Shown here: piece by piece, positions 1 to 7,400 of the stretch | Position numbering within the stretch: the first letter of the stretch is position 1 | How the letters are laid out: the number at the start of each line of letters is the position of its first letter | DNA from: Streptomyces apocyni | GTDB taxonomy: Bacteria; Actinomycetota; Actinomycetes; Streptomycetales; Streptomycetaceae | Direction: 5' to 3' | Length of the DNA: 33,703 nt | Assembly: GCF_009739465.1 (NCBI RefSeq) | Contig: NZ_WHOM01000053.1 | Location: forward strand, 1-33,703 | Translations under genes and position numbers: made by a program | Notes under the pieces: model-generated | What the model was told of the DNA's origin: nothing | The model's input: only the letters and a program-made list of their open reading frames with translations | Databases searched by the model: none

Positions 1-1020
1 TTGGTGGGCTGGGTGGATCTCGTAGTTGTCCGGGCAGGACGCCCGTATGGTGCGGCGACACGAGCTCACGGACGCGCAGTGGCGGAAGATCGAACCTCTC
101 CTGCCCGGTAACGGCAAGCCGGGCGGGCAGTGGGCGGATCACCGCAAGGTGATCAACGGGGTGTTGTTCCGGGCCCGGACCGGGGTGCCCTGGCCTGACC
201 TGCCAGAACGGTACGGCCCCTGGCAGACCGTCTATGAGCGTCATCGTCGCTGGTCGGCCGACGGCACCTGGAAGGCTGTCCTGCGCGAGTTACAGATCGA
301 GGCGGACGCCGCAGACCCGGACGGGGCGCTTGCCCGCAAGGCGGACCGGCGGGAATGGGCCGTGAACATCGACTCGACGTCCTGCCGGGCGCATCAGCAC
401 GCGGCCGGGGCGCCTCGCAAGCCCCCGGCCGACTACCCGCAAAAGGGGGCGGGACCCGTGAGGAAGCGGATGGGCGCGAGGCGTTGGGGCGCTCACGGGG
501 CGGGCTGACCAGCAAGGTTCATCTGCTGTCCGACGACCGGGCCCGCCCGCTGCACTGGCTGACCTCGCCCGGTCAGCGAGGTGACAGCCCGATGTTCGCC
601 CCGGTGCTGGACGGCTTGCGCATCCGGCGCCGCGGCACGGGCCGACCACGCAGCCGACCGGACCGGGTGCGCGGCGACAAGGCGTACTCCAGCCGGGACA
701 ACCGCGCCTACCTGCGGCGGCGCGGGATCAAGGCCACCATCGCTCAGCCCGATGACCAGCGGGCCCACCGCAAGCACCGGGGACAGGCCGGTGGCCGGCC
801 CCCGGCCTTCGACAAAGCCCAGTACCGCCGTCGCAACGCGGTCGAGCGGTGCGTGAACAAGTGGAAGCAGTTCCGCGCGGTGGCCACCCGCTACGACAAA
901 CGCGACTACATCTTCAACGGCACCCTGACCGTCACCGCCATCGTCATCTGGCTCCGCGACACCGTCCAAGAGCCACCAGAAGCCCCCTAGTGGCGAGTCG
1001 CTACTCGCTACTCGCTGGTC
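1..1020 (+). mobile_element. IS5-family insertion sequence (ends not resolved)
   Basis: The element is defined by its transposase, which lies only 35 bp from the end of the neighbouring ABC permease gene. The left end may be cut by the window start, because only 46 bp precede the ATG. I could not find a convincing pair of terminal inverted repeats or a target duplication. Just past the transposase stop, the 7-bp unit TCGCTAC occurs twice (998-1011) and then in degenerate form (TCGCTGG, 1012-1018), so the right boundary probably falls between 990 and 1024. The coordinates given are an upper estimate. The permease reading frame is intact, so the element sits beside that gene and does not interrupt it. 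Confidence 0.6.
47..990 (+). CDS. IS5-family transposase, read through a -1 frameshift
   Basis: Two overlapping frames together make one DDE transposase of about 314 residues. The first frame (ATG at 47, stop at 506-508) has the N-terminal DUF4096-type domain, starting MVRRHELTDAQW and containing a GVPWPDLPERYGPW segment, then the first catalytic Asp in NIDSTS. The second frame, ending at 990, carries GRSRGGLTSK, the second Asp in GDKAYSS and the Glu in NAVERCVNKW. The frames meet in a run of four A and five G (441-449). In the zero frame this reads A AAG GGG, a canonical -1 slippery heptamer at 442-448 that allows both tRNAs to re-pair. Several IS5 subgroups are known to use such frameshifting; a simple inactivating indel is the alternative. 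I prefer ATG 47 to the upstream TTG at 26 because family members usually begin MVRRHELTD. Confidence 0.8.
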
Positions 1021-1024
1021 GCCG

Positions 1025-2365
1025 TTACTCGTGGCGGAGTTCGGCGGGGCGTACCGCCCGGCGCAGCAGGGGCAGCGAGGCAGCCGCCGCCAGCAGGCAG
1101 ATGGCGTACACGAGCAGCGGGGTCAGCAGGGGCAGTACGACGGGCATGGCGACCGTCGCCATCATCGAGGCGTACGTCGCGTACAGGCCCATGCCGCCGA
1201 CTCCGGCGAGCAGGACGGCGGGTGCCAGCGGCAGGGCCGTCTCCAGGAGCAGGGCGCGGCGCAGCACGGACCGCGGCACCCCGGCGGCGGCCTGGGCGGC
1301 GAGCGCGCGGCGGCGCGTGGTCAGGGACTCGGCGGTGCCGATCGCCAGGGCGCCGAGGCTGATGGCGAGGGCGAGGAGGAGGCCGAGGCCGGTGAGGTGG
1401 TAGCCGCCCAGGTAGTAGTCGGCGTTCTCGGCCAGGATCACACCCGCGGCGGTCTGCGCGCGGGTCAGCTGCCACAGGCCCATGAAGCCGACTGCGACCA
1501 CCGTCACCAGGAGTACGGAGGCGTGGGTGCGCGAGGCCGCCCACGGGTCCATGCGCAGACGGCCCGCCGCGATCAGCACCGCGGGACGCGACGAGGTGGC
1601 GAGGCGCTTGCCGAGCAGCTTGGCGCTGGCGCCCGCGACGCTCACCGCGGCGAGCCCGGACAGCGCGAGCGCCGCCACGAACGCGAGGGGGAACAGCGCG
1701 GCCGACGCGCTGCTGCCTCGGATCAGCAGCGCCGCCACCGCGCCGCCGATCGCCAGCATTCCGGCCGCCGTGAAGGCGACACCCGTGGTGCTCCGCTCGG
1801 GGCGGGTCCGGCGCACCCAGCCGAGCGGCGAGGCCACGACCCGGCGCAGCGCCAGGACGCTGACCAGCACGGCCACGGCTGGTACGCCGAGCGTCACCAC
1901 GGCGTAGCCCAGCCAGGCCAGCGGTGGACGCGCGGTGTGGGTGGCGGCCAGCAGGAGCACGACGAAGCCGCACAGGGCGAGCACGGCACCCGCGAGGCAG
2001 GCGAACCCTGACTCCAGCGCGGCGATCCGCCGCACCTGGGCCGGGGTCGCCCCGGCGAGCCGCAGCGCGGCCAGCCGCCGGTCGCGGTGGACGGCGCCGA
2101 GCCGGGCGCACTGGCCCAGGAAGCCGAGTACCGGGATGAGCAGCCCGAGCAGGGCCACGACCACGCCCATCCGGGTGCCCGCCTCGTCCAGCAGGCCGTT
2201 GCCGTACGGGACTTGGGTGTGGCCAGAGACCGTGCCGACGGTGACCGCCGCGAGCCCCAGGAACGTGGCGAGCAGCGCCCCGAGCGCGGTGAGCGAGGTC
2301 CGCCACCACTCGCGGCGGTCCGAGCCGCGCAGCAGGGCCCAGGCGAGTGTGGCGTCAGCCCTCAT
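1025..2365 (-). CDS. ABC transporter permease, FtsX/MacB-like
   Basis: A 446-residue integral membrane protein made of two FtsX-like halves. Residues about 20-50, 65-90, 115-145 and 150-175 are hydrophobic, as are several further segments from about 205 onward, ending near 405-435. The cytoplasmic segment LAALRLAGATPAQVRRI after the first pair of helices is typical of the FtsX fold, and a matching LAAQAAAGVPRSVLRR appears in the second half. No enzymatic motif is expected. The start codon overlaps the end of the ATPase gene by 11 nt, so the two are translated together. With the upstream ATPase it should form an exporter of an unknown lipophilic or antimicrobial substrate, controlled by the adjacent PadR protein. 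It is the last gene of its operon and runs to within 35 bp of the IS5 transposase. Confidence 0.85.
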   Translation of the reverse strand: MRADATLAWALLRGSDRREWWRTSLTALGALLATFLGLAAVTVGTVSGHTQVPYGNGLLDEAGTRMGVVVALLGLLIPVLGFLGQCARLGAVHRDRRLAALRLAGATPAQVRRIAALESGFACLAGAVLALCGFVVLLLAATHTARPPLAWLGYAVVTLGVPAVAVLVSVLALRRVVASPLGWVRRTRPERSTTGVAFTAAGMLAIGGAVAALLIRGSSASAALFPLAFVAALALSGLAAVSVAGASAKLLGKRLATSSRPAVLIAAGRLRMDPWAASRTHASVLLVTVVAVGFMGLWQLTRAQTAAGVILAENADYYLGGYHLTGLGLLLALAISLGALAIGTAESLTTRRRALAAQAAAGVPRSVLRRALLLETALPLAPAVLLAGVGGMGLYATYASMMATVAMPVVLPLLTPLLVYAICLLAAAASLPLLRRAVRPAELRHE

Positions 2366-3113
2366 GGCCCGCCTCCGTCACCTGCGGCGCCTCGGTCGGC
2401 TGCGCAGTCTCGGCCAGGTCGGGCGCCTCGGCTACTTCGAGCACGGTGCCGTCGCGCAGTTCGACCTCGCGGTCCGCGTAGGCGGCGGTCTGCGCGTCAT
2501 GGGTGACCAGCAGCACCGCCGTACCCGCCTCGCGTGCCGTGTGCACCAGCGCCGTCATCACCTGCTCACCGGCGAGTGAGTCCAGCGCACCGGTCGGCTC
2601 GTCCGCGAACACCGCCTTCGGTTCGGTCACCAACGCCCGGGCCAGCGCGACCCGTTGCGCCTGGCCACCGCTCATCTCGCCGGGCCTCAGCTCCGCCTGG
2701 CCCCGTACGCCGAAGCGCTCCAGCCACGCGTCGGCCCGCTCTCGGGCCTGCCCGCGCGAGGTCCCGGCCAGCAGCAGCGGCAGCGCGGCGTTGTCCAGCG
2801 CCGTCAGCTCCGGGATCAACTGGCCGAACTGGAAGACCACCCCGAAGTCGGTACGGCGCAGCAGCGTACGGTCCGCCTCGGACAACTGGTCGAGCCTGCG
2901 CTGCCCGTAGACGACCGCGCCCTCGTCGGGCGTGACGATCCCCGCCAGGCAGTGCAGCAGCGTCGACTTGCCGCTGCCGCTGGCGCCCGTGACGGCGAGG
3001 ATCTCGCCCGCGGCGAGCTCGACACAGGCGCCGCGCAGGGCGGCGCCGGTCCTGCCGTAGGTCTTGGTGAGGTCGCGCGCCGCGATCAGGGGCGCCCCCT
3101 GCTGCGTACTCAT
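2355..3113 (-). CDS. ABC transporter ATP-binding protein (MacB/LolD type)
   Basis: A 252-residue nucleotide-binding subunit with every key motif: Walker A GASGSGKS near residue 40, Q-loop region GVVFQFGQLIPELTALDN, signature MSGGQAQR, Walker B AVFADEPTGALDS and the switch histidine in LLVTHD. The AlDSLAGEQVM stretch after Walker B is typical of the MacB/LolD/YtrE class that pairs with FtsX-like permeases. The C-terminal 25 residues are acidic and Pro/Thr-rich, beyond the usual domain. Its ATG overlaps the padR stop (ATGA, 3110-3113) and its end overlaps the permease start, so the three genes form one tightly coupled operon. It energises transport at the cytoplasmic face; the substrate cannot be told from sequence. 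Confidence 0.92.
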   Translation of the reverse strand: MSTQQGAPLIAARDLTKTYGRTGAALRGACVELAAGEILAVTGASGSGKSTLLHCLAGIVTPDEGAVVYGQRRLDQLSEADRTLLRRTDFGVVFQFGQLIPELTALDNAALPLLLAGTSRGQARERADAWLERFGVRGQAELRPGEMSGGQAQRVALARALVTEPKAVFADEPTGALDSLAGEQVMTALVHTAREAGTAVLLVTHDAQTAAYADREVELRDGTVLEVAEAPDLAETAQPTEAPQVTEAGHEG

Positions 3114-3658
3114 GGGTGCTGGATCTCCTGGGTGAGAGCGGGGAGCCGGCCTGCGGTCGTGGTCATCCAGCGCAGGTCGGCGTCGAGGTGGTGCAGCGCG
3201 TAGTCCGCCGAGAGGACGGTCGCCAGGTCCGCGTCCGGGTTCGCCTTGACGGCGGTCAGCTCGCGCATCCGGGCCTTGTGGGCGGCGCGCTGGTCGCGGA
3301 GGTACGCGGCCGGGTCGGCCGGTGCTCCGGCCGTCGCGGTGAGGATCGCGACCACGACCTTGGCGAAGATCTCATTGGTCACGAAGGGCGCGGGCGGAGC
3401 GATCCGCCCCAGCCAGTCGGCGAGTTCGCGGGCGCCCTCGTCGGTGGCGCGGTAGCGCGTACGCTCCGGGCCGCCGTCGGCGTCGGTGCCCTCGACCTCG
3501 GCGAGGCCGTCGCGCACCAGGCGCTGGAGGGTCGTGTAGACCTGCCCGTACGCGAGGGGGCGGGCCTGCGGGAAGCGTGCGTCGTGCCGTCGTTTGAGGT
3601 CGTAGCCGTGACTGGGTCCGGTGGCGAGTAGTCCGAGCAGGACATGGCGCGTGCTCAT
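3110..3658 (-). CDS. PadR-family transcriptional regulator
   Basis: A 182-residue PadR protein. The N-terminal winged helix (residues 1-85) contains the family signature HVLLGLLATGPSHGYDLKRR and AYGQVYTTLQRLVRDGLAEVE, followed by a wing with GPERTRYRATDEGARELADWL. The C-terminal half is a helical dimerisation domain of the Vir-like PadR class. PadR proteins commonly repress the ABC exporter genes next to them and are released by the exported compound. Here padR is first in the operon, overlaps the ATPase by 4 nt, and a long dyad sits directly over its probable promoter, so negative autoregulation of the operon is the natural inference. There is no Shine-Dalgarno sequence in front of the ATG and the predicted transcript may be leaderless. 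Confidence 0.9.
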   Translation of the reverse strand: MSTRHVLLGLLATGPSHGYDLKRRHDARFPQARPLAYGQVYTTLQRLVRDGLAEVEGTDADGGPERTRYRATDEGARELADWLGRIAPPAPFVTNEIFAKVVVAILTATAGAPADPAAYLRDQRAAHKARMRELTAVKANPDADLATVLSADYALHHLDADLRWMTTTAGRLPALTQEIQHP

Positions 3659-3665
3659 GGGCGTC

Positions 3666-3697
3666 AGTATGCACTACGTACATGTACTGAGTGAATA
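3666..3697 (-). promoter_or_regulatory. padR promoter overlapped by a 30-bp operator-like dyad
   Basis: On the minus strand a -35-like TTCACT (3690-3695) and a -10-like CATACT (3666-3671) are separated by 18 bp. The -10 lies 7 nt before the padR ATG, so transcription probably starts at the A of the start codon. Covering both is an interrupted palindrome (3668-3697) in which 12 of 15 base pairs match, centred on the perfect core GTACATGTAC (3678-3687) with outer arms CACT/AGTG and TAT/ATA. Size and position fit a PadR operator; the assignment to this PadR is inferred from adjacency. Confidence 0.65.
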
Positions 3698-3756
3698 GTG
3701 GGGCGGCCCTTCGGGAGGGCCTGCGGGAGGGGGCAGCTGGGGCGGGGTGTTAGGCG

Positions 3757-6700
3757 CTAGTCGTCGGTCTTCGGTTTCTGGGGCTTCTCGGGAAGCACCG
3801 CGTACACCTCCACCGACCACAGCGAATAGCCGTACTCCGTGGCCCGCTTGTCGCCCTGGACGCGGATGAAGCGGGCGTCGCGCGCGTCCATCCGGACCAC
3901 CTCGTGGTCGCCCGCGCCGTCCTTCACCGTCGCCGCCGTACGCCAGGACTTGCCGTCCGCCGACACCTGGACGCGGTACGCCTTCGCGTAGGCGTGCTGC
4001 CAGCGCAGGTCGACGCGGCCCAGGTGGACCGGCTCGTCGAGTTCCACCTGCCACCAGGAGTCGTCCTCGGCCGGGGAGGACCAACGGCTCTCCGGGTCAC
4101 CGTCGTTGGCCGCCGACGCCGGGAAGTCCTTGGTCTCGTCGGCCGATGCCGAGGCCCGCCCGCCGCGCGCGAGGTCGGGCCCTCCGGCGCGGGGAAAGGC
4201 CCGCACGGTGAGGGTCTGGGTCTGGTCGCCGAAGGTGAGGGGGACTTCGTACGAGCCCGCCGGGGTGCCCTTGGCGACGGTCACCTCGACGGGGACGGCC
4301 ACCTCGGCGCCGCGCGGCAGCACGGTCTCCCTGGGGGTACGTACCGTGATGCCCTTCGGGGGCTTCGCCGTCAGCCTGCCGTCCGTCCCGGCGCGGCGCG
4401 GCGAGGTGAGCTTGGCTGTCACCCGCACCGGGTCGCCGCCGATCTCGGCGTCGGTCTCGGCGCGCGGCAGCCGGAGTTCGGCGGCCGGGTCGTCCGCGAA
4501 CCACGGCACCAGGCGCTCGACCTCGCCCGGCTCGCCCTGCCAGGTGACGCGTACCGCGTCAGCGCGCAGCCCGCGCGCGCCGGTCTCCGTCCAGCCGCTG
4601 GGGGCGAGCTCGCCGAGCGTGCGCCAGCCCTCGCCCGGCACATGGGCCTCGACGGAGCCCGCCACGCCGGGCGCGGTCAGCGCGGTGATCGCGTCCAGGC
4701 GGCGCGGGCGGGGGATACGTACGGTGTACGCGGAGTCGTCCCGCTCGGGCTTCGCCAGCTGGCGGTTCGCGCCGGTCCAGGCCGCGGAGTCCTGCTGGAC
4801 GCGGTCGAGGAACGGGTCGAGTACGCCCTTGCCGACTGTGGCCCGGCCGGTCTTCACCGCCTCGCGCGCCGCCTTCAGCCCGCGCTCGGCGGTCCAGGCG
4901 GCCGCGCCGTCGCCGCGTGACTGCGCGTGCAGCAGGTCCACGGCGTACTCGCCCGCGGTGCCGTAGCGGGCCAACTGCTTCAGCCAGGGCCCGGTTTCGG
5001 CGCCGAGCGGGCTGCCCGCGAGGTGCTCAGGGGCTTGCCGCAGGGTGGTGAAGGCGCCGCGCAGCTTCTTGGCCGTGCGGGCGATACGGTCCAGGTCCGC
5101 GCTGCCGCGTGCGGTGCGGAACTCCTCGATCAGCGGGCGGAGATACGCCGACTCCTCGTCGCTGAGGATAGACGAGGCGGTGTTGCCCGCCAGCGCGCGG
5201 ACAGCCTCGCGGATCGCGCCGGCGTCCGCCTCGGTGTCCTTCGACTCCCGTGTCGTCTCGCGCGTCGTCGTGTCAGCCAGGTCGTCGATCGCCGCCCGCC
5301 AGGACTCCCGCGGGCGGTACTGCTTGGGGTTCCAGGCGTAGTCGGCGGCCGTGAACAGCGGGATGCGGGAGGCCGCGGCCTGCTCCATCGCGTTGGACAG
5401 CACCGCCACCGAACCCGCGGCCACGGCGGGCTCCCGGCCCTGGTAGGGGCCCAGGAAGATCCGGTCCTGTGCGTAGTCGTTGACCGAGTAGTTGTCCATG
5501 GTGACCAGCGGATGCTTGAACGCCTCGCGGGCCACGGCCAGTTCGCGCCCCGTGATGGTCTTCGGCACCACGCCGACGCCCGTCCAGGCGATATGCACCC
5601 CGCCGTCCAACTCCCGCGCCAGCGCCGTGCGGTACTCGGTCGCGCCTTGCTGGTAGTGCTCCGTCGGCAGCAGCGACAGCGCGGCCGCGTCGCCGTACCG
5701 CTCCGCCAGGTGCGCCGTCACCGCGCCCGCGACGCTGGCCTGGGCGGCGGCGGCCGCGTCAGGACCCGAGCCGAACTTGTCGCGGTCGGCTCGGCAGTGC
5801 CACTCGCTGTACGAGACGTCCTGGAACTGGAGTTGGAAGGCGCGTACGCCCAGCGCCCACATGGCGTCGATCTTCCGCTTCAGCGCCTTGAGGTCGGTGT
5901 CGGACGACAGGCACATCGCCTGACCCGGCGCCACCGCCCAGGCGAGCGTCACATGATTGCGCCGCGCCCGCTCGGCCAGCGCCCGGAACTCGGCGCGCCG
6001 CTCGGCCGGGTACGGGTCGCGCCAGCGGGCCTGCCGGTACGGGTCGTCGCCGGGGGCGTACAGATAGCGGTTCTGCTTCGTACGTCCCATGAAGTCGAGC
6101 TGAGCCAGGCGCTGTTCACGGGTCCATGGGGTGCCGTAGAAGCCCTCGGTCATGCCGCGTACGGCGGCGGTGGGCCAGTCGCGGATCGTCACGCCCGGCA
6201 CGGAGCGGTCGGTGATCAGCTGGCGCAGCGTCTGTACGGCGTGGAACAGGCCGTCGTCGCCGACACCGGCCAGGACGACCGTGTCGCGGCCTTCGACCCG
6301 GCCCACGGCGACGCGGTAGCCGCCAGGCGGCAGATCCGCGCGCTCCGGGGCCTTCAGGGCGCGCAGCGCGCTCTCCGAGCCGGAGCGGCCCTCGGGTCCC
6401 GTACGGGCGGGCTGGCCCCCGGGGCCGCCCGGGGCGGCGCGGGTCGCGCGGCTGGCCCGCTCGTCGCCCACGCGGATCACCAGGCCACGGGCGGGCAGGC
6501 GGGCGGGCAGCGCGTCGGCGTCGGACAGCTCGGTGACCTTCCGGGCACCTGCTGTCGCCAGGAGGGTACGGAGCGTGTCGATCGCGTACGGGTCGGCGCC
6601 CTCATCGGCGAGCAGGAACACCTCGCCGTCGATCGGGACCGCGGTTCCGGACGCCTGGATCGACTGTGGTTTCGGCCACACTGAGGGGAGTTTCCCGGCT

Positions 6701-6858
6701 GTTTTCCGGCCCGTTTCGCGGCCTGCCGTGTCCGCCGCGTCGGTGCTCGGGTTTACCGGGTCCGACGGGGCCGCGAGCGCGCCGGGGGCGCTGCCGAGCA
6801 GGCCGCCGATGACCGCGGCCACGAGCGCTGCCGCCCCTCTTCCGCACCGGAGCTGCAC
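3757..6858 (-). CDS. Secreted GH84-type beta-N-acetylglucosaminidase-like protein with F5/8C domain
   Basis: The product (1,033 residues) starts at GTG 6858, chosen because GGGGAA precedes it and it opens a signal peptide (QLRCGRGAAALVAAVIGG... cut near ALAA-PSDP, residue 30). Residues about 55-225 form a GH20b-like N domain, and about 226-520 the GH84 (NAGidase) barrel with GMTEGFYGTPWTREQR and DDPYRQARWRDPYP. The C-terminal 150 residues are an F5/8 type C sugar-binding domain (DLARGGRASAS ... SRWSSP ... WWQVEL). GH84 enzymes remove N-acetylglucosamine by substrate assistance with an Asp-Asp pair. Here the pair is Gln346-Asp347 (in LQFQDVSYSEW), so the residue that polarises the acetamido group is missing. 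The usual active-site Lys in APKDDP is Gly270. The conserved NDY of the sugar pocket is kept. Activity is therefore uncertain; the fold assignment is firm. A hairpin terminator is not obvious after the stop. Confidence 0.85.
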   Translation of the reverse strand: MQLRCGRGAAALVAAVIGGLLGSAPGALAAPSDPVNPSTDAADTAGRETGRKTAGKLPSVWPKPQSIQASGTAVPIDGEVFLLADEGADPYAIDTLRTLLATAGARKVTELSDADALPARLPARGLVIRVGDERASRATRAAPGGPGGQPARTGPEGRSGSESALRALKAPERADLPPGGYRVAVGRVEGRDTVVLAGVGDDGLFHAVQTLRQLITDRSVPGVTIRDWPTAAVRGMTEGFYGTPWTREQRLAQLDFMGRTKQNRYLYAPGDDPYRQARWRDPYPAERRAEFRALAERARRNHVTLAWAVAPGQAMCLSSDTDLKALKRKIDAMWALGVRAFQLQFQDVSYSEWHCRADRDKFGSGPDAAAAAQASVAGAVTAHLAERYGDAAALSLLPTEHYQQGATEYRTALARELDGGVHIAWTGVGVVPKTITGRELAVAREAFKHPLVTMDNYSVNDYAQDRIFLGPYQGREPAVAAGSVAVLSNAMEQAAASRIPLFTAADYAWNPKQYRPRESWRAAIDDLADTTTRETTRESKDTEADAGAIREAVRALAGNTASSILSDEESAYLRPLIEEFRTARGSADLDRIARTAKKLRGAFTTLRQAPEHLAGSPLGAETGPWLKQLARYGTAGEYAVDLLHAQSRGDGAAAWTAERGLKAAREAVKTGRATVGKGVLDPFLDRVQQDSAAWTGANRQLAKPERDDSAYTVRIPRPRRLDAITALTAPGVAGSVEAHVPGEGWRTLGELAPSGWTETGARGLRADAVRVTWQGEPGEVERLVPWFADDPAAELRLPRAETDAEIGGDPVRVTAKLTSPRRAGTDGRLTAKPPKGITVRTPRETVLPRGAEVAVPVEVTVAKGTPAGSYEVPLTFGDQTQTLTVRAFPRAGGPDLARGGRASASADETKDFPASAANDGDPESRWSSPAEDDSWWQVELDEPVHLGRVDLRWQHAYAKAYRVQVSADGKSWRTAATVKDGAGDHEVVRMDARDARFIRVQGDKRATEYGYSLWSVEVYAVLPEKPQKPKTDD

Positions 6859-7130
6859 GGGTTCCCCGCCCTTCTGCGTCAGTCCCCGTCGTGAGGTTCC
6901 AGGGAGCAGCTGAGCCCACCATCGCGGTGGTGAGGGTGTCAACGTGGGTGACCGTTGTGTCACGTTTGATCATGAGTGTCGCGGGTTGGTGAGGGTGAAC
7001 GGGTGTGGCTGGGGAATAACTACCGCAGGCCGGGCGGCGTGTGAGCAGCGCCACATGGCCCGAATGGTGAGCGATCCAGTGGGTAAGGGCCCGCATGGAA
7101 CCCGCCACCACCACACCCGAGGAGCCCTCC
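6859..7130. promoter_or_regulatory. Divergent intergenic region with Crp-consensus site
   Basis: This 272-bp gap separates the leftward GH84 gene from the rightward small-peptide/malQ unit. It holds GTGACCGTTGTGTCAC at 6948-6963, a perfect match to the GTGAC-N6-GTCAC consensus reported for Streptomyces Crp, about 90 bp upstream of the GH84 GTG and 168 bp upstream of the peptide GTG. No confident -35/-10 pair was found in either direction: a TTGACA on the minus strand (6937-6942) has no well-spaced -10. Confidence 0.5.
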
Positions 7131-7400
7131 GTGGCCACCACCACTTACCTTGTGCGCGACGCCTACTCCAAACGCCAGGAGACGCGCGACCTGCCTGACC
7201 TGTCGCTCGTCTCCGGCCCCGACTCCGGACTGCTCGGCTCCTGCTCCTGCGGATGCCTGGAGCCACCGTTGACCAGCGAGCCGCCGCTGGCCGACGCCGC
7301 CCCCTTGACCAGTGAGCCGCCGCTGGCCGACGCCGCGCCGCTCACCAGCGAGCCCACCGCCACCGGTACCGCGTCCTTTCTGGACCCCTCGGCGTACTAG
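7131..7400 (+). CDS. Small Cys-motif, Pro-rich repeat peptide; possible RiPP-like precursor
   Basis: An 89-residue protein that I do not recognise with certainty. GTG 7131 is preferred to ATG 7095 because GAGGAG lies 6 nt before it. The N-terminal part (residues 1-35) is charged and ends DLPDLSLVSGPDSGLL, reminiscent of leader peptides. Residues 37-42 are SCSCGC, with the only cysteines (38, 40, 42). The rest is two perfect 12-residue repeats, LTSEPPLADAAP, plus a degenerate third, then a tail ending SAY. There is no signal peptide or membrane segment. The stop codon (TAG) is followed immediately by the malQ ATG, so translation is probably coupled. Leader + Cys/Ser/Thr core + repeats suggests a ribosomally made, modified peptide, but no modifying enzyme is adjacent. 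A simple malQ leader ORF is an alternative. Confidence 0.6.
   Translation: MATTTYLVRDAYSKRQETRDLPDLSLVSGPDSGLLGSCSCGCLEPPLTSEPPLADAAPLTSEPPLADAAPLTSEPTATGTASFLDPSAY
7269..7376 (+). repeat. 36-bp tandem repeat inside the small peptide gene
   Basis: Units at 7269-7304 and 7305-7340 encode the identical 12 residues LTSEPPLADAAP and differ at only a few third-codon positions. A third unit (7341-7376) keeps only LTSEP. The preserved amino acids with silent drift suggest that the peptide sequence matters, beyond recent DNA duplication. Confidence 0.85.

Noticed and set aside
1..60. Terminal inverted repeats of the IS5 element
   Set aside because: No convincing match between the left edge and the 990-1024 region; the left end may be outside the window.
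4927..6684. 585-residue open frame on the plus strand
   Set aside because: It is the mirror of the GH84 gene; the composition is the Arg/Gly/Val-rich type seen in antisense frames of GC-rich genes and it has no start signal.
6937..6942. TTGACA as -35 box of the GH84 gene
   Set aside because: No -10-like hexamer at 16-19 bp spacing on the minus strand.
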